A program made the translations under genes and the position numbers. A stretch of DNA of 53,428 bases. Source: a virus. Shown piece by piece: positions 23,907 through 33,585 of this stretch. The stretch spans positions 1 to 53,428 of the IMG/VR virus record IMGVR_UViG_3300013285_000002, one strand, 5' to 3'. The notes beneath the pieces are model-generated. The model ran no database searches and was not told the DNA's origin. It saw only the letters and a list, made by a program, of their open reading frames with translations. Every line of letters begins with the position of its first letter. The stretch's first letter is position 1.

Positions 23907-26900
23907 ATGGCATCTGGACTCAACGATTTAGGTAGTGATGATTTTCTAGATCAAGGTGATTCGTCGCCCGACATCTTTAAGACATTTGCAGAGGCTAACC
24001 AGCAAGTAAATACAAGGGCATCTGAGCTTCGGCTTGGACGCCCTGTTGCTGATAAGCCACCAGAACAGTTCGCCATGAATGACGCAAAGCCATTCACATA
24101 CACGCCACTTTTTAACGACTTGGCTCCAACTAAAGAGGCCCAGACAAAAGCTCCTGTCAGTGATGGAGGGTTTGCTTACACCCCGTTGTTTTCAGACCTT
24201 GAGCCAAAGAAGGCTGAATCCAATCCATTCATGCACGGCCTTAAAAGTGGTGGTATTGATTCTGCAAAGGAGTCTGCTGTTGGTGGTGCTGCACTGATTG
24301 CTCACACTGTTGGAGCAAAAGACACTGCTGATAAGCTGTTCACTAATCTCCAAGGTATGCAGAAGGAGTCTGAAGCTAACTCAAAAGAGTATGAGTCGTT
24401 TAGCAATGTGACGAGTGGGAAGGCTTCGTTTGGTGACTTCTTTGGTCATTGGGCTGGCTATGCTGTAGGTCAGGCGGCACAGACTGTTGCTGTTGCTGCT
24501 GCCGGTGCTGCTGTTGGCTCTGTTATCCCCGGTGCTGGTACTGCCGCTGGTGCTATCGGTGGGGTATTCGAGCGTGGCGTTGCGCAAGAGGGTATCAAGA
24601 AGCTTGTCGCCTCAAAGATGGAAGGCATGGTTGCCAAGAATATTGCTGAGAACACAGCAAAAGGAATGGCCTTGGCAGAGGCTGAGACCCTTGCATACCA
24701 ACAATCTGCCAAGACTGTGTTCCGGGAGATTGGTGTTGCCGCTGCGGTGACTGGACAGAACGTAATGATGGAAGGCTCATCCATCTATAGCGATGCTCGT
24801 GGAGATGCTGAGAAGCGTGGAGAGGAAGTTAACCTTGGTCGTGTATGGACTGGCACTATCTTGGCTGCCGCTACTGAATCAGCAATGGACTTTGTTGGCT
24901 TGAAGGGAATTCAGAAAGCTGCTGGTGGTGGCAACGTCTTTAAGAATATCGCGGTCGAATCATTCAAGGGCGGATTGCGAGAAGGATCAACGGAAGCCGT
25001 TCAAACAGGCTTCGAGAGATTTGGTGCTGGCCGTGACCTAGCTTCATCAGAAGCAATCCATGACTACATTGACAGTGCTGCTGCTGGCGCTGTTGGTGGT
25101 GTAATGTTTGGATCGGCAAAAGGTACGATGAAGTCGATGCGCGGAGAGCAAGACACCAATGAGAAGATGACAGTTGAGCAAGCCCGTGCAACTGTTGTTC
25201 AGCAATTAGATTCTGATGAAGGTCGTCGAACTCTTTACGACAGCATGATGGAAGACCCAAGGGTAGCTGCTGCACTGAAGCTATCTGGTATTGAGTCACA
25301 TGAAGACCCACGTTTTGACAAAGTAGTCATGCGCTCAATCAAAACATCACAAGCTCTTGAGGGGCTTGATGTTCCAACAGCCGAAGAGATTTCACAGAAA
25401 ACCAAAGATAGGAAGGCTGATTCGCAGGCTGCCTTTGGTGATACTGCCTCAACAGCTACTGGCGTGGGTACTGGTGCAAATGAACCAGTGATTCGACGCG
25501 ACTCCGTTACTCCAAACTTGGAGACAAAGACTCTCGACGGAGAAGCCAAGCCTGCAACCCTGACAACTGATGGAAGCGCTATCGCCATGTCCGGTGAGGA
25601 TATGGTTTCCCGTCAAGGTGGTTGGGAACCAGTGCCGCTTCAGGCTGAAGGCAAGGCAATCAATAACAGCTTCGTCTCACCTCAATTGGCCGAGACATTT
25701 ATGTATGGAACCAAAGACCCTGCCACTGGCAAACGGTCTGGTGGTTACGCCGAGTCTGCAACAGATACTGAGTTCCAGATTCGCAAAGCAAAGCGGTCGA
25801 AAGAGGCTGGCGGTGGAAACTTCTATTTCGTAGAGGGACGTGCCAAGAGTTCCGCAAGTACGACCGACCTCAAAAATACAAACACTGCTGGCTTTACTCC
25901 TGAGTCATCGACTCAAGTTCAGGCGCAAGTTGATGCAGTAAAGGATGGCCGAAAAGTTGCGGCCATTACTGGTGAGCAGGAGTCTAAGTCTGTTAACTCT
26001 GATGGCCTGACTACTGCGATTGTCAAAGACCCTGAGACTGGTTTGTCTTCTGCCGTCTACTCAAAAGACAAGGGCGTTGGCAAGAAGGTTCAGAAGCGCA
26101 TTGGAGAAGTTGGCCTCAAGCAGTCAATGGGTGAGGTGCTTGGATATGTTGAGCCGGGTGCTACTACAAACCCAGATGTGAGTAGCGTTGTTGTTAGGCA
26201 GACAGACAACACAAGTGGTGAAGTAATCCAAGAGCAAGTTGTTACTCCTGCAAACGTCTCCAAGATTCCAGCGATCAAGGGCACGAAGAATGAAGTTGTG
26301 ACTGTTGCAAAGGCGCAAGCTGACAGAAAGCAAAAAAGCGAACAAGTTACTGAACAAGTCAAACAGACTAAACCAGTCAAACAGACTGTTGAGCAGAACC
26401 TAAAAGACAAAGAAACTGAGCGCAAAAAAGCCAAAGCAGAAAAGGAAGTATCAGATGCCAAGTCCGTTCAAGCCGACCCCACTCCTACCAAAGATGAAGT
26501 TGCCAAAAGCACGCCTCCCGAAAAACCCGCTGCAAAAGCTGACAAAGCAGTTGAGCCGACAAAGCAAGCTGCCCCAGTCAAAGATGCCAAAGTAGTTGAG
26601 AAGAAAGAGGCTGCCCCCAAAGTCTCAAAATCTGCGGTACGTGAAGGCGCTATTGAATCGTGGGAAGACAATGATGATGGCAAAGCTGCACACACTCCGT
26701 TTGAGAAGCTATCCAAAGAGAATCAAGATGCTTGGCTTGCGGCCTACTCACCGGATGACGGAGAGGCCTCCTATTCAACTGCGCTCTATCATGATGAATT
26801 GGTACAGCGTGACCTCCGTGCGGCCCGTGTTGAGCGATCTAACAAGCGTGTGGCCGATGCTCGCGCCTCAGATGAAGACCTGAACGCAACCTTCCGCGTA

Positions 26901-29900
26901 AAAACGGTTGGCGATACTGGAATGAGCAAGGCTTCTGTAGAGAAGATCACATCCTTGGTCACTGCGAAATGGGAGAACCTTCCTCCAATCGTTGTTGTTG
27001 CAACAGAGGATGACCTTCCAATCAAGGCGCTGTCACAGATCAAGAAGAAGGACTCTTCAGGTCTTGTCCCCGGTATGTACTACAACGGCAAGGTCTATCT
27101 GATTGCTGGCAACATCCATGATGCCAATGATGCCGTCATCACGATTGCCCATGAGGTAACTGGACACTTTGGCCTTCGGTCTATTTTTGGCGAGGGTCAT
27201 GCCGAGAAGATGCTTGAGCTTTACAAGGGCAATAAGGCAATCCGCACGGCTGCCGACGCAATGATGGTCAAAGAGGGGCTGAGCAAAGTCATCGCAATTG
27301 AAGAGGCTTTGGCTGACATGGCTGAGCGCGATCCATCAACCCTCAAGGCCGATGAGAAAACTGCACTGACAAAACTGTATGAGGCTATTCGCAAGTGGCT
27401 GCTTGATACGCTCAACATCTCCAATGTTTCAGATCAGGAGATTGAACAGATCGTTGCAAATGCTCGTGCATATGTCATCGAAGGCAAGGGCACTGAAGGC
27501 AAAGGTGGTGTCGCTGGTGCTGCACAGTCTGTCAAGAATGAAGCAACTCTGCGCACTAATGGAACTCCGACTTTCTACTCCGCACTTGAGCGCAGCACGC
27601 GCATGGCAAAGCAAGAGTCTGCACCAGCTAAAGACTGGATTGCCATCATCTCAAAACTTCCGGGTGTGAAGAGTGAAGAGGTTGAGTGGACTGGTGTTAA
27701 CGAATGGCTTAGTGAACAGACCGGAAAGGTGACAAAGACTCAGGTCTTAGATTACATCGGCAATAACAAGATGCGTCTGTACGACCATATCTTGATCGAC
27801 ATGAGTAGCACTCCGACGCACGAGGACATGAGGGCTAAGCTGTTCGAGTTGATTGACTTGGGTGATTTGGATGAATCATCTGATCCAACCTACTTGAGCA
27901 ATGATGAACTGCAAGATGCGATTGCAACCAGTCTTGGACTGGGTAATTTTGTTCGTCAGTTCAAGGCAGACCAACGCAAATTAAAAGCACGTCATGGCGA
28001 TCTTGGGCATAACCTTGTACTTCCAAACGGTCGCGGCTATGTTGAGTTGACCGTCTCTGATCCGGGTGCTATTGAGTACAAGAAAAAAGATGAGGTTCAC
28101 TTCGGTGATGTGACTCATGGAAAAACAATTGGCTGGCTGCGCATGAACATCAGAGATGATGTCAACGGCAATCCAGTTCTGTTCCTCGAAGAGATTCAAA
28201 GTCAGCGTGCAAATGATGGACGTAAGGGTGGATTCGGTGCTGATGGTGCTGTTCCAGACGGCCCATTTATCAAGAGCACAGATGCGTGGACTTCGCTCCT
28301 ACTGAAAAGGGCAATCGCTTACGCACAAGAAAATGGAATTGACAGAATCTCTTGGACTAATGGCGAACAACAGAGCGAGCGATACGCACAAGACCCTGAT
28401 GAAAAAGGTCTTGCATATTACTACGATACAAAGCTCCCATCTGTTGCCAAAGAGTTGCTTCGCAAGCTAGGCTCCGGTGGATCAATCGAGCAGATGAAAT
28501 TCAAGGGAATGGTTCGCGGCCAAGAGTACGGCCTGCCAAGTGACTCCGAGTTTCAGGCCAATAAAAAATCTGGCGAAACTGTTGTTAGTTATGTCGCAAG
28601 AAAGAACGAAGAGGCTCCAAGCAAGGAGACAACGCACTCTGGCTTTGTGATTACCGAGAAGCTTCAGCAACTTGTCTCCGAAGATGGGATGCCAACGTTC
28701 CGCTTGCGTGACTATGAAGAACAGTTCGCTGACCTTCCTGCCAACGTTCGAGCTATGGCTGTTACAAAGGGTCACCGTAGTCCACCTAAGATCATGGATC
28801 GTCTGAAAGCTTTGCAGCCAAACCTTGCACGCCGGATCGTGCAGGGTACATTCGACAAGTTCCATGCCATCAAAGACATCGGTGACAAGTTCTACATCAT
28901 GGCTCGTATGTCCAACGGCCCACAAGAGGGTGGTCTGTCTGTTCTTGTTCATCACGGTCAGGTCTTCAATGACGGTGGTGCTTTGAATATCAAGAAGGGT
29001 ACGAAGGGTCTAGTTGATGTACTTAAAGAAGTTGGGCCAGAGGTTGATCGCTACCTCATGTGGGTCGCTGCTAACCGTGCTGGTGAACTCAAGAAAGATG
29101 AGCGCGAAAACTTCTTTACCCAAGAAGAGATTGACACTCTAAAAAAGCTAAACCTTGGAACAATGAAGGATGGCAAGTCTCGTGTTGCCACTTACATTAA
29201 GACTCTTCAAGGAATGAACGAACTGAACAAATCTGTTCTGGATGTTGCTAAGGGTGCTGGCCTCATTGATGATGCTGCCTACAAGAAGTTTTCCAACGAT
29301 GTCTGGTACGTTCCGTTCTATCGACAGATGGAGGATGATAAGTCTTTGTCCGGTGCGCAGACATCCTCCGGCCACGTCAATCAGTATCTGTCCAAGAAGC
29401 TGAAGGGTAGCTCACGCGGCGTCAACGACTTGATGGAGAACGTGCTTAACAACTGGTCACACATTCTGTCAGCCAGCATGAAAAACAATTCTGCTGTCGA
29501 GACTCTTGGTGCTGCCGAGAAGATGGGTGGGATTGTTAGCAGGCTCACCAAGATCGACGACAAGTTCGGGCGCGACACTGCCGGTAATGTTATTCCTCTG
29601 AAGTACACAGTCAAGGTTATGGAGGCTGGTAAGCCTATTCACTACGAGGTACATGATGAGTTCCTGTTGACTTCACTGGACTCGATTGCATCAATGGGTA
29701 GCAGCAACTGGGCACTCGATATTGCAGGTCAGTTCAAGACTACGCTGACACGCTTTGTCTCGCTTAGCCCAACCTTCAAGATCAACAACTTGATCCGCGA
29801 CTCTGTTCAATCGTTGGCACTTTCTGATAATGGCAATAGTCCTTGGGCAAATGCCAAGGGAGGATATGACGCATACCATAAGGATAAGGGTAGCGCTCTT

Positions 29901-31340
29901 GCCGGTGGTGGCCTGACTGTTATGGGCAATGCCTTCGACGGCGATCAGGCTAGCAACATCAAACGTATCCTGAAATCTGGTGTGAAATCTTCTAATGTTC
30001 TTGATACTACAAGCAAGGCTAAAGAGTGGTTTGGAAAATTCCAAGACAAGTACGATGACATCAGCGATGGTATGGAGAATGCAAACAGAATCTCCCTATA
30101 CAACCGGATCATTGCAAAGGGTGGCTCCCATCTTGAGGCTTCATTTCAAGCACGCGATCTGCAAGACTTCTCACTGCAAGGTAGCTGGGATGCAATCCGC
30201 TATGCAAGCAAGGTTCTTCCTTACTTCAATGCTCGGATGCAAGGTCTGTACAAGATTGGCCGTGATGGTCTGAGTCCTGTTCAATCTGTTCTGTTTGGCA
30301 AGGCAACAGATGGTGAGCGCAAGAAGGCCACCAAGTTTGCCGTAGTCCTTGGTGCAATCACGATGGTTGAGCTTGCTCTGTACCTTGCACAGATGGATGA
30401 CGAAGATTGGAAGAAGCGGGAAGAGTGGGACAAAGATTCCTTCTACTGGTTCAAACTTCCCGGTACTGAGAACGCTGTTCGCATCCCAAAGCCTTTTGAA
30501 CTTGGCGCAATTGGAACGGCTATTGGCCGAGTGACTGAACAGATCATTGATCCAGAAGTGGAGGGCAAGTTGTTCCGTCAACGGATGACGGCTCTGTTGC
30601 ATGACAACTTTGCGATCAACCCAATCCCACAAATCATTCGTCCGGTATGGGACTTGGCTGCAAACAAGGATGGGTTCACTGGACGCGATATTGAGTCAAT
30701 GGGTATGGAGCACATGTCTAAGACAAACCGAGTCAACCCCGGTACGTCTGCAATGTCTGTTGGCCTGAATAAGATCAATGACTTCTTTGCACAAGGTGTT
30801 TCGGCTGTGACTGGTGTAGATGCAAACAACCTACAACTTTCACCAATTCAGATCGACTACGCTGTACGCGGCTACTTGGGTTGGGTTGGCTCTGTGATGC
30901 AGTCAACCAGTACCTTGGCTGTGTCTCCATTAAAAGCTGGAGAGAGTGCAGACATGAAGATTGATGACTACCCTATCATCGGTACGTACCTCAAGTCTCT
31001 GCCTCCGTCGCAGTCAAAGTACATCACTGCCTTCTATGACCACTCCAAGGAGGTCACTACGGCTGTTGCTGATTACAAGATGTTGTCAGATGCTCATCGA
31101 GCAGATGAGGCTTTCAAGTTTGCTGAAGAGAACGGTGACAAGCTTCAGTTGGCAAAGATTTACTCATCGACTACCGCCGCACTGTCTAAGGTTTCTGGCC
31201 GGATCAAGATGGTTCAGGCTGCCGAGGACTGGACTGGTGCTGAGAAGCGAACAGAGATTGACAGACTGAATGCCATGAGGACTAGCCTAGCCAAGCGTGC
31301 AGAAGATATGCGCATGGCTCGTGCGCATAGATCAGACTAG
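23907..31340 (+). CDS. Giant polyvalent virion protein with metallopeptidase-like and LPD domains
   Basis: A 2477-residue protein, 14% of the genome, with AGGGG before the ATG. Order seen: short repeats FTYTPLFNDL / FAYTPLFSDL (55-95); a hydrophobic Gly/Ala region (about 185-222) that may enter membranes; a Lys/Ala/Pro linker (about 805-915); a metallopeptidase-like domain with VITIAHEVTGHFGLR (His1082); a large-polyvalent-associated domain around 1350-1510; a helical C-terminal part with LSPTFKINNLIRDSVQSLAL (about 1950) resembling LPD38; and a hydrophobic helix near 2145-2165. Such proteins are injected with the DNA and carry effector domains. The metal motif is HExxxH rather than plain HExxH, though this variant is common in phage polyvalent proteins as I recall. 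Confidence 0.85.
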   Translation: MASGLNDLGSDDFLDQGDSSPDIFKTFAEANQQVNTRASELRLGRPVADKPPEQFAMNDAKPFTYTPLFNDLAPTKEAQTKAPVSDGGFAYTPLFSDLEPKKAESNPFMHGLKSGGIDSAKESAVGGAALIAHTVGAKDTADKLFTNLQGMQKESEANSKEYESFSNVTSGKASFGDFFGHWAGYAVGQAAQTVAVAAAGAAVGSVIPGAGTAAGAIGGVFERGVAQEGIKKLVASKMEGMVAKNIAENTAKGMALAEAETLAYQQSAKTVFREIGVAAAVTGQNVMMEGSSIYSDARGDAEKRGEEVNLGRVWTGTILAAATESAMDFVGLKGIQKAAGGGNVFKNIAVESFKGGLREGSTEAVQTGFERFGAGRDLASSEAIHDYIDSAAAGAVGGVMFGSAKGTMKSMRGEQDTNEKMTVEQARATVVQQLDSDEGRRTLYDSMMEDPRVAAALKLSGIESHEDPRFDKVVMRSIKTSQALEGLDVPTAEEISQKTKDRKADSQAAFGDTASTATGVGTGANEPVIRRDSVTPNLETKTLDGEAKPATLTTDGSAIAMSGEDMVSRQGGWEPVPLQAEGKAINNSFVSPQLAETFMYGTKDPATGKRSGGYAESATDTEFQIRKAKRSKEAGGGNFYFVEGRAKSSASTTDLKNTNTAGFTPESSTQVQAQVDAVKDGRKVAAITGEQESKSVNSDGLTTAIVKDPETGLSSAVYSKDKGVGKKVQKRIGEVGLKQSMGEVLGYVEPGATTNPDVSSVVVRQTDNTSGEVIQEQVVTPANVSKIPAIKGTKNEVVTVAKAQADRKQKSEQVTEQVKQTKPVKQTVEQNLKDKETERKKAKAEKEVSDAKSVQADPTPTKDEVAKSTPPEKPAAKADKAVEPTKQAAPVKDAKVVEKKEAAPKVSKSAVREGAIESWEDNDDGKAAHTPFEKLSKENQDAWLAAYSPDDGEASYSTALYHDELVQRDLRAARVERSNKRVADARASDEDLNATFRVKTVGDTGMSKASVEKITSLVTAKWENLPPIVVVATEDDLPIKALSQIKKKDSSGLVPGMYYNGKVYLIAGNIHDANDAVITIAHEVTGHFGLRSIFGEGHAEKMLELYKGNKAIRTAADAMMVKEGLSKVIAIEEALADMAERDPSTLKADEKTALTKLYEAIRKWLLDTLNISNVSDQEIEQIVANARAYVIEGKGTEGKGGVAGAAQSVKNEATLRTNGTPTFYSALERSTRMAKQESAPAKDWIAIISKLPGVKSEEVEWTGVNEWLSEQTGKVTKTQVLDYIGNNKMRLYDHILIDMSSTPTHEDMRAKLFELIDLGDLDESSDPTYLSNDELQDAIATSLGLGNFVRQFKADQRKLKARHGDLGHNLVLPNGRGYVELTVSDPGAIEYKKKDEVHFGDVTHGKTIGWLRMNIRDDVNGNPVLFLEEIQSQRANDGRKGGFGADGAVPDGPFIKSTDAWTSLLLKRAIAYAQENGIDRISWTNGEQQSERYAQDPDEKGLAYYYDTKLPSVAKELLRKLGSGGSIEQMKFKGMVRGQEYGLPSDSEFQANKKSGETVVSYVARKNEEAPSKETTHSGFVITEKLQQLVSEDGMPTFRLRDYEEQFADLPANVRAMAVTKGHRSPPKIMDRLKALQPNLARRIVQGTFDKFHAIKDIGDKFYIMARMSNGPQEGGLSVLVHHGQVFNDGGALNIKKGTKGLVDVLKEVGPEVDRYLMWVAANRAGELKKDERENFFTQEEIDTLKKLNLGTMKDGKSRVATYIKTLQGMNELNKSVLDVAKGAGLIDDAAYKKFSNDVWYVPFYRQMEDDKSLSGAQTSSGHVNQYLSKKLKGSSRGVNDLMENVLNNWSHILSASMKNNSAVETLGAAEKMGGIVSRLTKIDDKFGRDTAGNVIPLKYTVKVMEAGKPIHYEVHDEFLLTSLDSIASMGSSNWALDIAGQFKTTLTRFVSLSPTFKINNLIRDSVQSLALSDNGNSPWANAKGGYDAYHKDKGSALAGGGLTVMGNAFDGDQASNIKRILKSGVKSSNVLDTTSKAKEWFGKFQDKYDDISDGMENANRISLYNRIIAKGGSHLEASFQARDLQDFSLQGSWDAIRYASKVLPYFNARMQGLYKIGRDGLSPVQSVLFGKATDGERKKATKFAVVLGAITMVELALYLAQMDDEDWKKREEWDKDSFYWFKLPGTENAVRIPKPFELGAIGTAIGRVTEQIIDPEVEGKLFRQRMTALLHDNFAINPIPQIIRPVWDLAANKDGFTGRDIESMGMEHMSKTNRVNPGTSAMSVGLNKINDFFAQGVSAVTGVDANNLQLSPIQIDYAVRGYLGWVGSVMQSTSTLAVSPLKAGESADMKIDDYPIIGTYLKSLPPSQSKYITAFYDHSKEVTTAVADYKMLSDAHRADEAFKFAEENGDKLQLAKIYSSTTAALSKVSGRIKMVQAAEDWTGAEKRTEIDRLNAMRTSLAKRAEDMRMARAHRSD

Positions 31341-31813
31341 GCGGCGAGGGCAACCTTCACAAAGTTGCCCTTTGCTAACTGATCCCCAACACTGCGAATG
31401 GCAATGTCCATCTCTCGGATTGGGGTCAGCGCTATCTGTTCGTCATGGATAGCAAGGGCATTGTTAATGGCCTTCATATCCTCCGAGCGCATGGTCATCT
31501 TGCCGGTACTTTTGAGTTGGTCGCGTAGCATGACCATTGCACCTTGGGAATCGACTATCTCGCCTATCAGGTCTTGTCCGTAGCCCATCTCGCAGAGAGT
31601 GACTGCAAGGTTCAAGACATTGGCTAGCTCCTGCCAGTCTTGATAAACCCCTGTGCCTTGAGTCATCCGAAGCATTGCCATGTGGTAGCTGATCTTCAGC
31701 TTAATCTGTGCGCTCTCAGGGGCTGGCTTGCTGCCACGTAGGACAAATGCCAATGGGTCTTTGATGACCGAACGTGGCTGGTACTTCTTTTTGGGCTTTT
31801 TGTTCTGTGCCAT
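31337..31813 (-). CDS. Hypothetical protein, convergent with the structural operon
   Basis: A 158-residue protein with a strongly basic start (MAQNKKPKKKYQPRSVIKDP) and a helical remainder (SYHMAMLRMTQGTGVYQDWQELANVLNLAVTLCEMGYG). Its stop overlaps the stop of the giant gene by 4 bp. It looks like a conserved phage/prophage protein but I do not know a function. The basic N-terminus could bind nucleic acid. Confidence 0.7.
   Translation of the reverse strand: MAQNKKPKKKYQPRSVIKDPLAFVLRGSKPAPESAQIKLKISYHMAMLRMTQGTGVYQDWQELANVLNLAVTLCEMGYGQDLIGEIVDSQGAMVMLRDQLKSTGKMTMRSEDMKAINNALAIHDEQIALTPIREMDIAIRSVGDQLAKGNFVKVALAA
31347..31371 (+). terminator. Candidate terminator of the structural operon
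   Basis: An 8-bp stem AGGGCAAC / GTTGCCCT with a 9-base loop lies just after the giant gene's stop, inside the tail of the convergent gene, followed by TTGCT. The T-run is short. Confidence 0.5.
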
Positions 31814-32171
31814 TGTGGTGTTGTGAGTTAATTTACGTACCCTTGCCAGTTTAATTTCGAGGTAAAACTGGTGAAGACTGATGAAAACTGGTGAGGATTG
31901 GAGTGTGCCTAATTTGTGTCCAAACTTTTATAGCGGCTTGTAGTTATATGTGTTTTAAGCACGCTTTTGGGCACAAGAAGATCGGGCAGATCGTGCGCTC
32001 AAGTTACTGATTTCTCAGGGATTTTTACTTCTTGTACTGCTGCATATGTGTGACTTGAAATCTGGTGTCAGTGCTTGTAAACAAAGGGCTAGCGGGGCGG
32101 TGTGTACGAATCTGTGTTTTACCCCAAAAGCGCTACAATTTACAGTCTTGCACTGGGTGTTTTGCAGGTAA
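31814..32171. other. Non-coding region before tRNA-Ser, with AAACTGG motifs
   Basis: A 358-bp region with no convincing gene. It contains CCAGTTT at 31846 and AAACTGG at 31865 and 31885 (the last two inside a 14-bp imperfect direct repeat, AAAACTGGTGAAGA). It also has a possible promoter for the tRNA: TTGAAA 17 bp before TAAACA, and TACAAT at 32134. The repeats could be integrase arm sites or an operator for the gene at 31813. Confidence 0.5.
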
Positions 32172-32261
32172 GGAAGAGTGGCAGAGTGGTCGATTGCAAT
32201 AGTCTTGAAAACTATCGAAGGGTTAAACCTTCCGTGAGTTCGAATCTCACCTCTTCCGCCA
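32172..32261 (+). tRNA. tRNA-Ser (anticodon TGA)
   Basis: A full class II tRNA. The acceptor GGAAGAG pairs with CTCTTCC, followed by G and an encoded CCA. The anticodon stem ATAGT / ACTAT encloses CTTGAAA, so the anticodon is TGA. A long variable arm (GAAGGGTTAAACCTTC) and the T-arm GTGAG-TTCGAAT-CTCAC are perfect. It lies 10 bp from the integrase stop. Tyrosine integrases often use tRNA 3' ends as attachment sites, so this phage probably carries a tRNA copy that replaces the host one after integration. Confidence 0.97.
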
Positions 32262-32271
32262 AACTTGCATC
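32215..32271. other. Probable attP region (tRNA-Ser 3' half)
   Basis: The 3' half of the tRNA-Ser gene up to the integrase stop is the likely crossover core, inferred from the int-tRNA adjacency and the common use of T-arm/3' ends. The exact core cannot be set without the bacterial attachment site. Confidence 0.55.
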
Positions 32272-33339
32272 TCATCCTACCAACCGTAGATGCTGACCAG
32301 CTTCAGTCTGCTGTCCACGTTGTCCCAATACCTGACCCATCTTTTCATCCACAATTTCCGCATGGCTACGCACAGATTCAGTCGAGTGGTGTGCGTATTT
32401 GCGCACCATGCTCGGTGTTTCCCATGCACCCAATGCCATGAGCGCATTGTCTGGGACTCCGGCTTGCGCGAGAGTTGAGGCCCATGTGTGACGCATGTCA
32501 TGCCAACGGAAATTCTCAATGCCTGCCTTCTCTTTGGCTGCCTTCCACGTATCACTGCTGATGCACTTTCTAGGTCGCCCTTGGTAAGTGAACACCGATA
32601 CCTGATGCTTGCCAACCTGTCGCCGTAGGATGTCAACCGCAGCTTGAGGGAGGGGTATCCCAAACTCTTGCCCGTTCTTCATCTTGTCAGCGCCAATCAC
32701 AATAATGCGATTGACTAAATCCACTTCACTCCAATTGAGCTTGATGACGTTGGCTTGCCGAAGACCTGTTGCAAAGGAGAATGCCGCCATGTCTTGCATG
32801 TGGTGAGGCAGTGCTTCTAGCAATCGGGAAATCTCGTCGGGCTTTAAGAAGCGAACCCGACACTTCGGTTCCTTGTTCATGAAGAACGTGGGTGCAGTTT
32901 CAATCAACTGGTACTTCCGATGAGCCATCCTCATGACCGCACGCAGCACTGCCAAATATCTGTTCAGTGTTGCGCCAGAGAGTGAGCCATCATCCTTCGT
33001 TTTGATTGTCTTTAGAACAAGGTCTTGTGTAATCTGGCGAACCATCTTTGACTTGAACTCATCCTTCCACCAATCGAGCAACAGTTCATATCCGGCAATC
33101 GTGTCTGCTTTTAAATCCTTGCTCTTCTCTGTTAAGAACAAGTCAGCCACTTCAGAAAAAGGCTTGTCTTGCTTGACGCCCAATCGGGCTTCTGACCATA
33201 GACCGGCCTTCATCTTGTCTTGATACTCTGTTGCTAACTTCTTGTTCTCTGTGCCAGTAGATTCACGGCATAGAGTACCGTCAGGTCTGGTGAACTTCAT
33301 GTGCCAGATGGGTGACGTACCTCGTTTATATAGCGACAT
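32272..33339 (-). CDS. int: Tyrosine integrase
   Basis: A 355-residue site-specific recombinase. The catalytic residues are in place: Arg194 (ATGLRQANVIKL), Lys around 219-221, His280 and Arg283 (WHDMRHTWAS), and the nucleophile Tyr315 (MVRKYAHHS). A SAM-like core-binding domain spans about 60-150, and an arm-binding-like N-terminus (MSLYKRGTSPIWHMKFTRPDG) precedes it. AAGGA lies before the ATG. It is the last gene of the leftward lysogeny/recombination transcript and abuts the tRNA-Ser that it probably uses as attachment site. Confidence 0.95.
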   Translation of the reverse strand: MSLYKRGTSPIWHMKFTRPDGTLCRESTGTENKKLATEYQDKMKAGLWSEARLGVKQDKPFSEVADLFLTEKSKDLKADTIAGYELLLDWWKDEFKSKMVRQITQDLVLKTIKTKDDGSLSGATLNRYLAVLRAVMRMAHRKYQLIETAPTFFMNKEPKCRVRFLKPDEISRLLEALPHHMQDMAAFSFATGLRQANVIKLNWSEVDLVNRIIVIGADKMKNGQEFGIPLPQAAVDILRRQVGKHQVSVFTYQGRPRKCISSDTWKAAKEKAGIENFRWHDMRHTWASTLAQAGVPDNALMALGAWETPSMVRKYAHHSTESVRSHAEIVDEKMGQVLGQRGQQTEAGQHLRLVG

Positions 33340-33360
33340 AGTGGTTCCTTTCGTGATTCA

Positions 33361-33576
33361 CTATTCAGCGCTATCGACCTGCCCGGTCTGAGGAACAGTT
33401 TGCCGTGTCAGAATAAACTTGTCAATGTCGTCACGGAAGGCACGCCAGTGGCCGGTGTCTCCATAACGAAAGACGGGCAGGACGCCAGAAACGGCCCAGC
33501 GACGAACAGTTTCACGGGCAACGCCAAGGATTTTTGCAACCTCTGGCAATGCGATTACTTCACGGGGTATGGTCAT
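33361..33576 (-). CDS. Excisionase-like helix-turn-helix protein
   Basis: A 71-residue MerR/AlpA-type DNA-binding protein: ALPEVAKILGVARETVRRWAVSG is a helix-turn-helix, and LPVFRYGDTGHWRAFRDDIDKFI is the wing/helix typical of small excisionases. AAGGAAG precedes the ATG. It is directly upstream of int, fitting a role in bending attachment DNA for excision or regulating int. Confidence 0.8.
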   Translation of the reverse strand: MTIPREVIALPEVAKILGVARETVRRWAVSGVLPVFRYGDTGHWRAFRDDIDKFILTRQTVPQTGQVDSAE

Positions 33577-33585
33577 ACTACTTCC

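Noticed and set aside
32015-32275. Minus-strand open frame of 86 residues across the tRNA-Ser
   Set aside because: It is the antisense of the tRNA gene, a well-known source of false proteins; no ribosome binding site.
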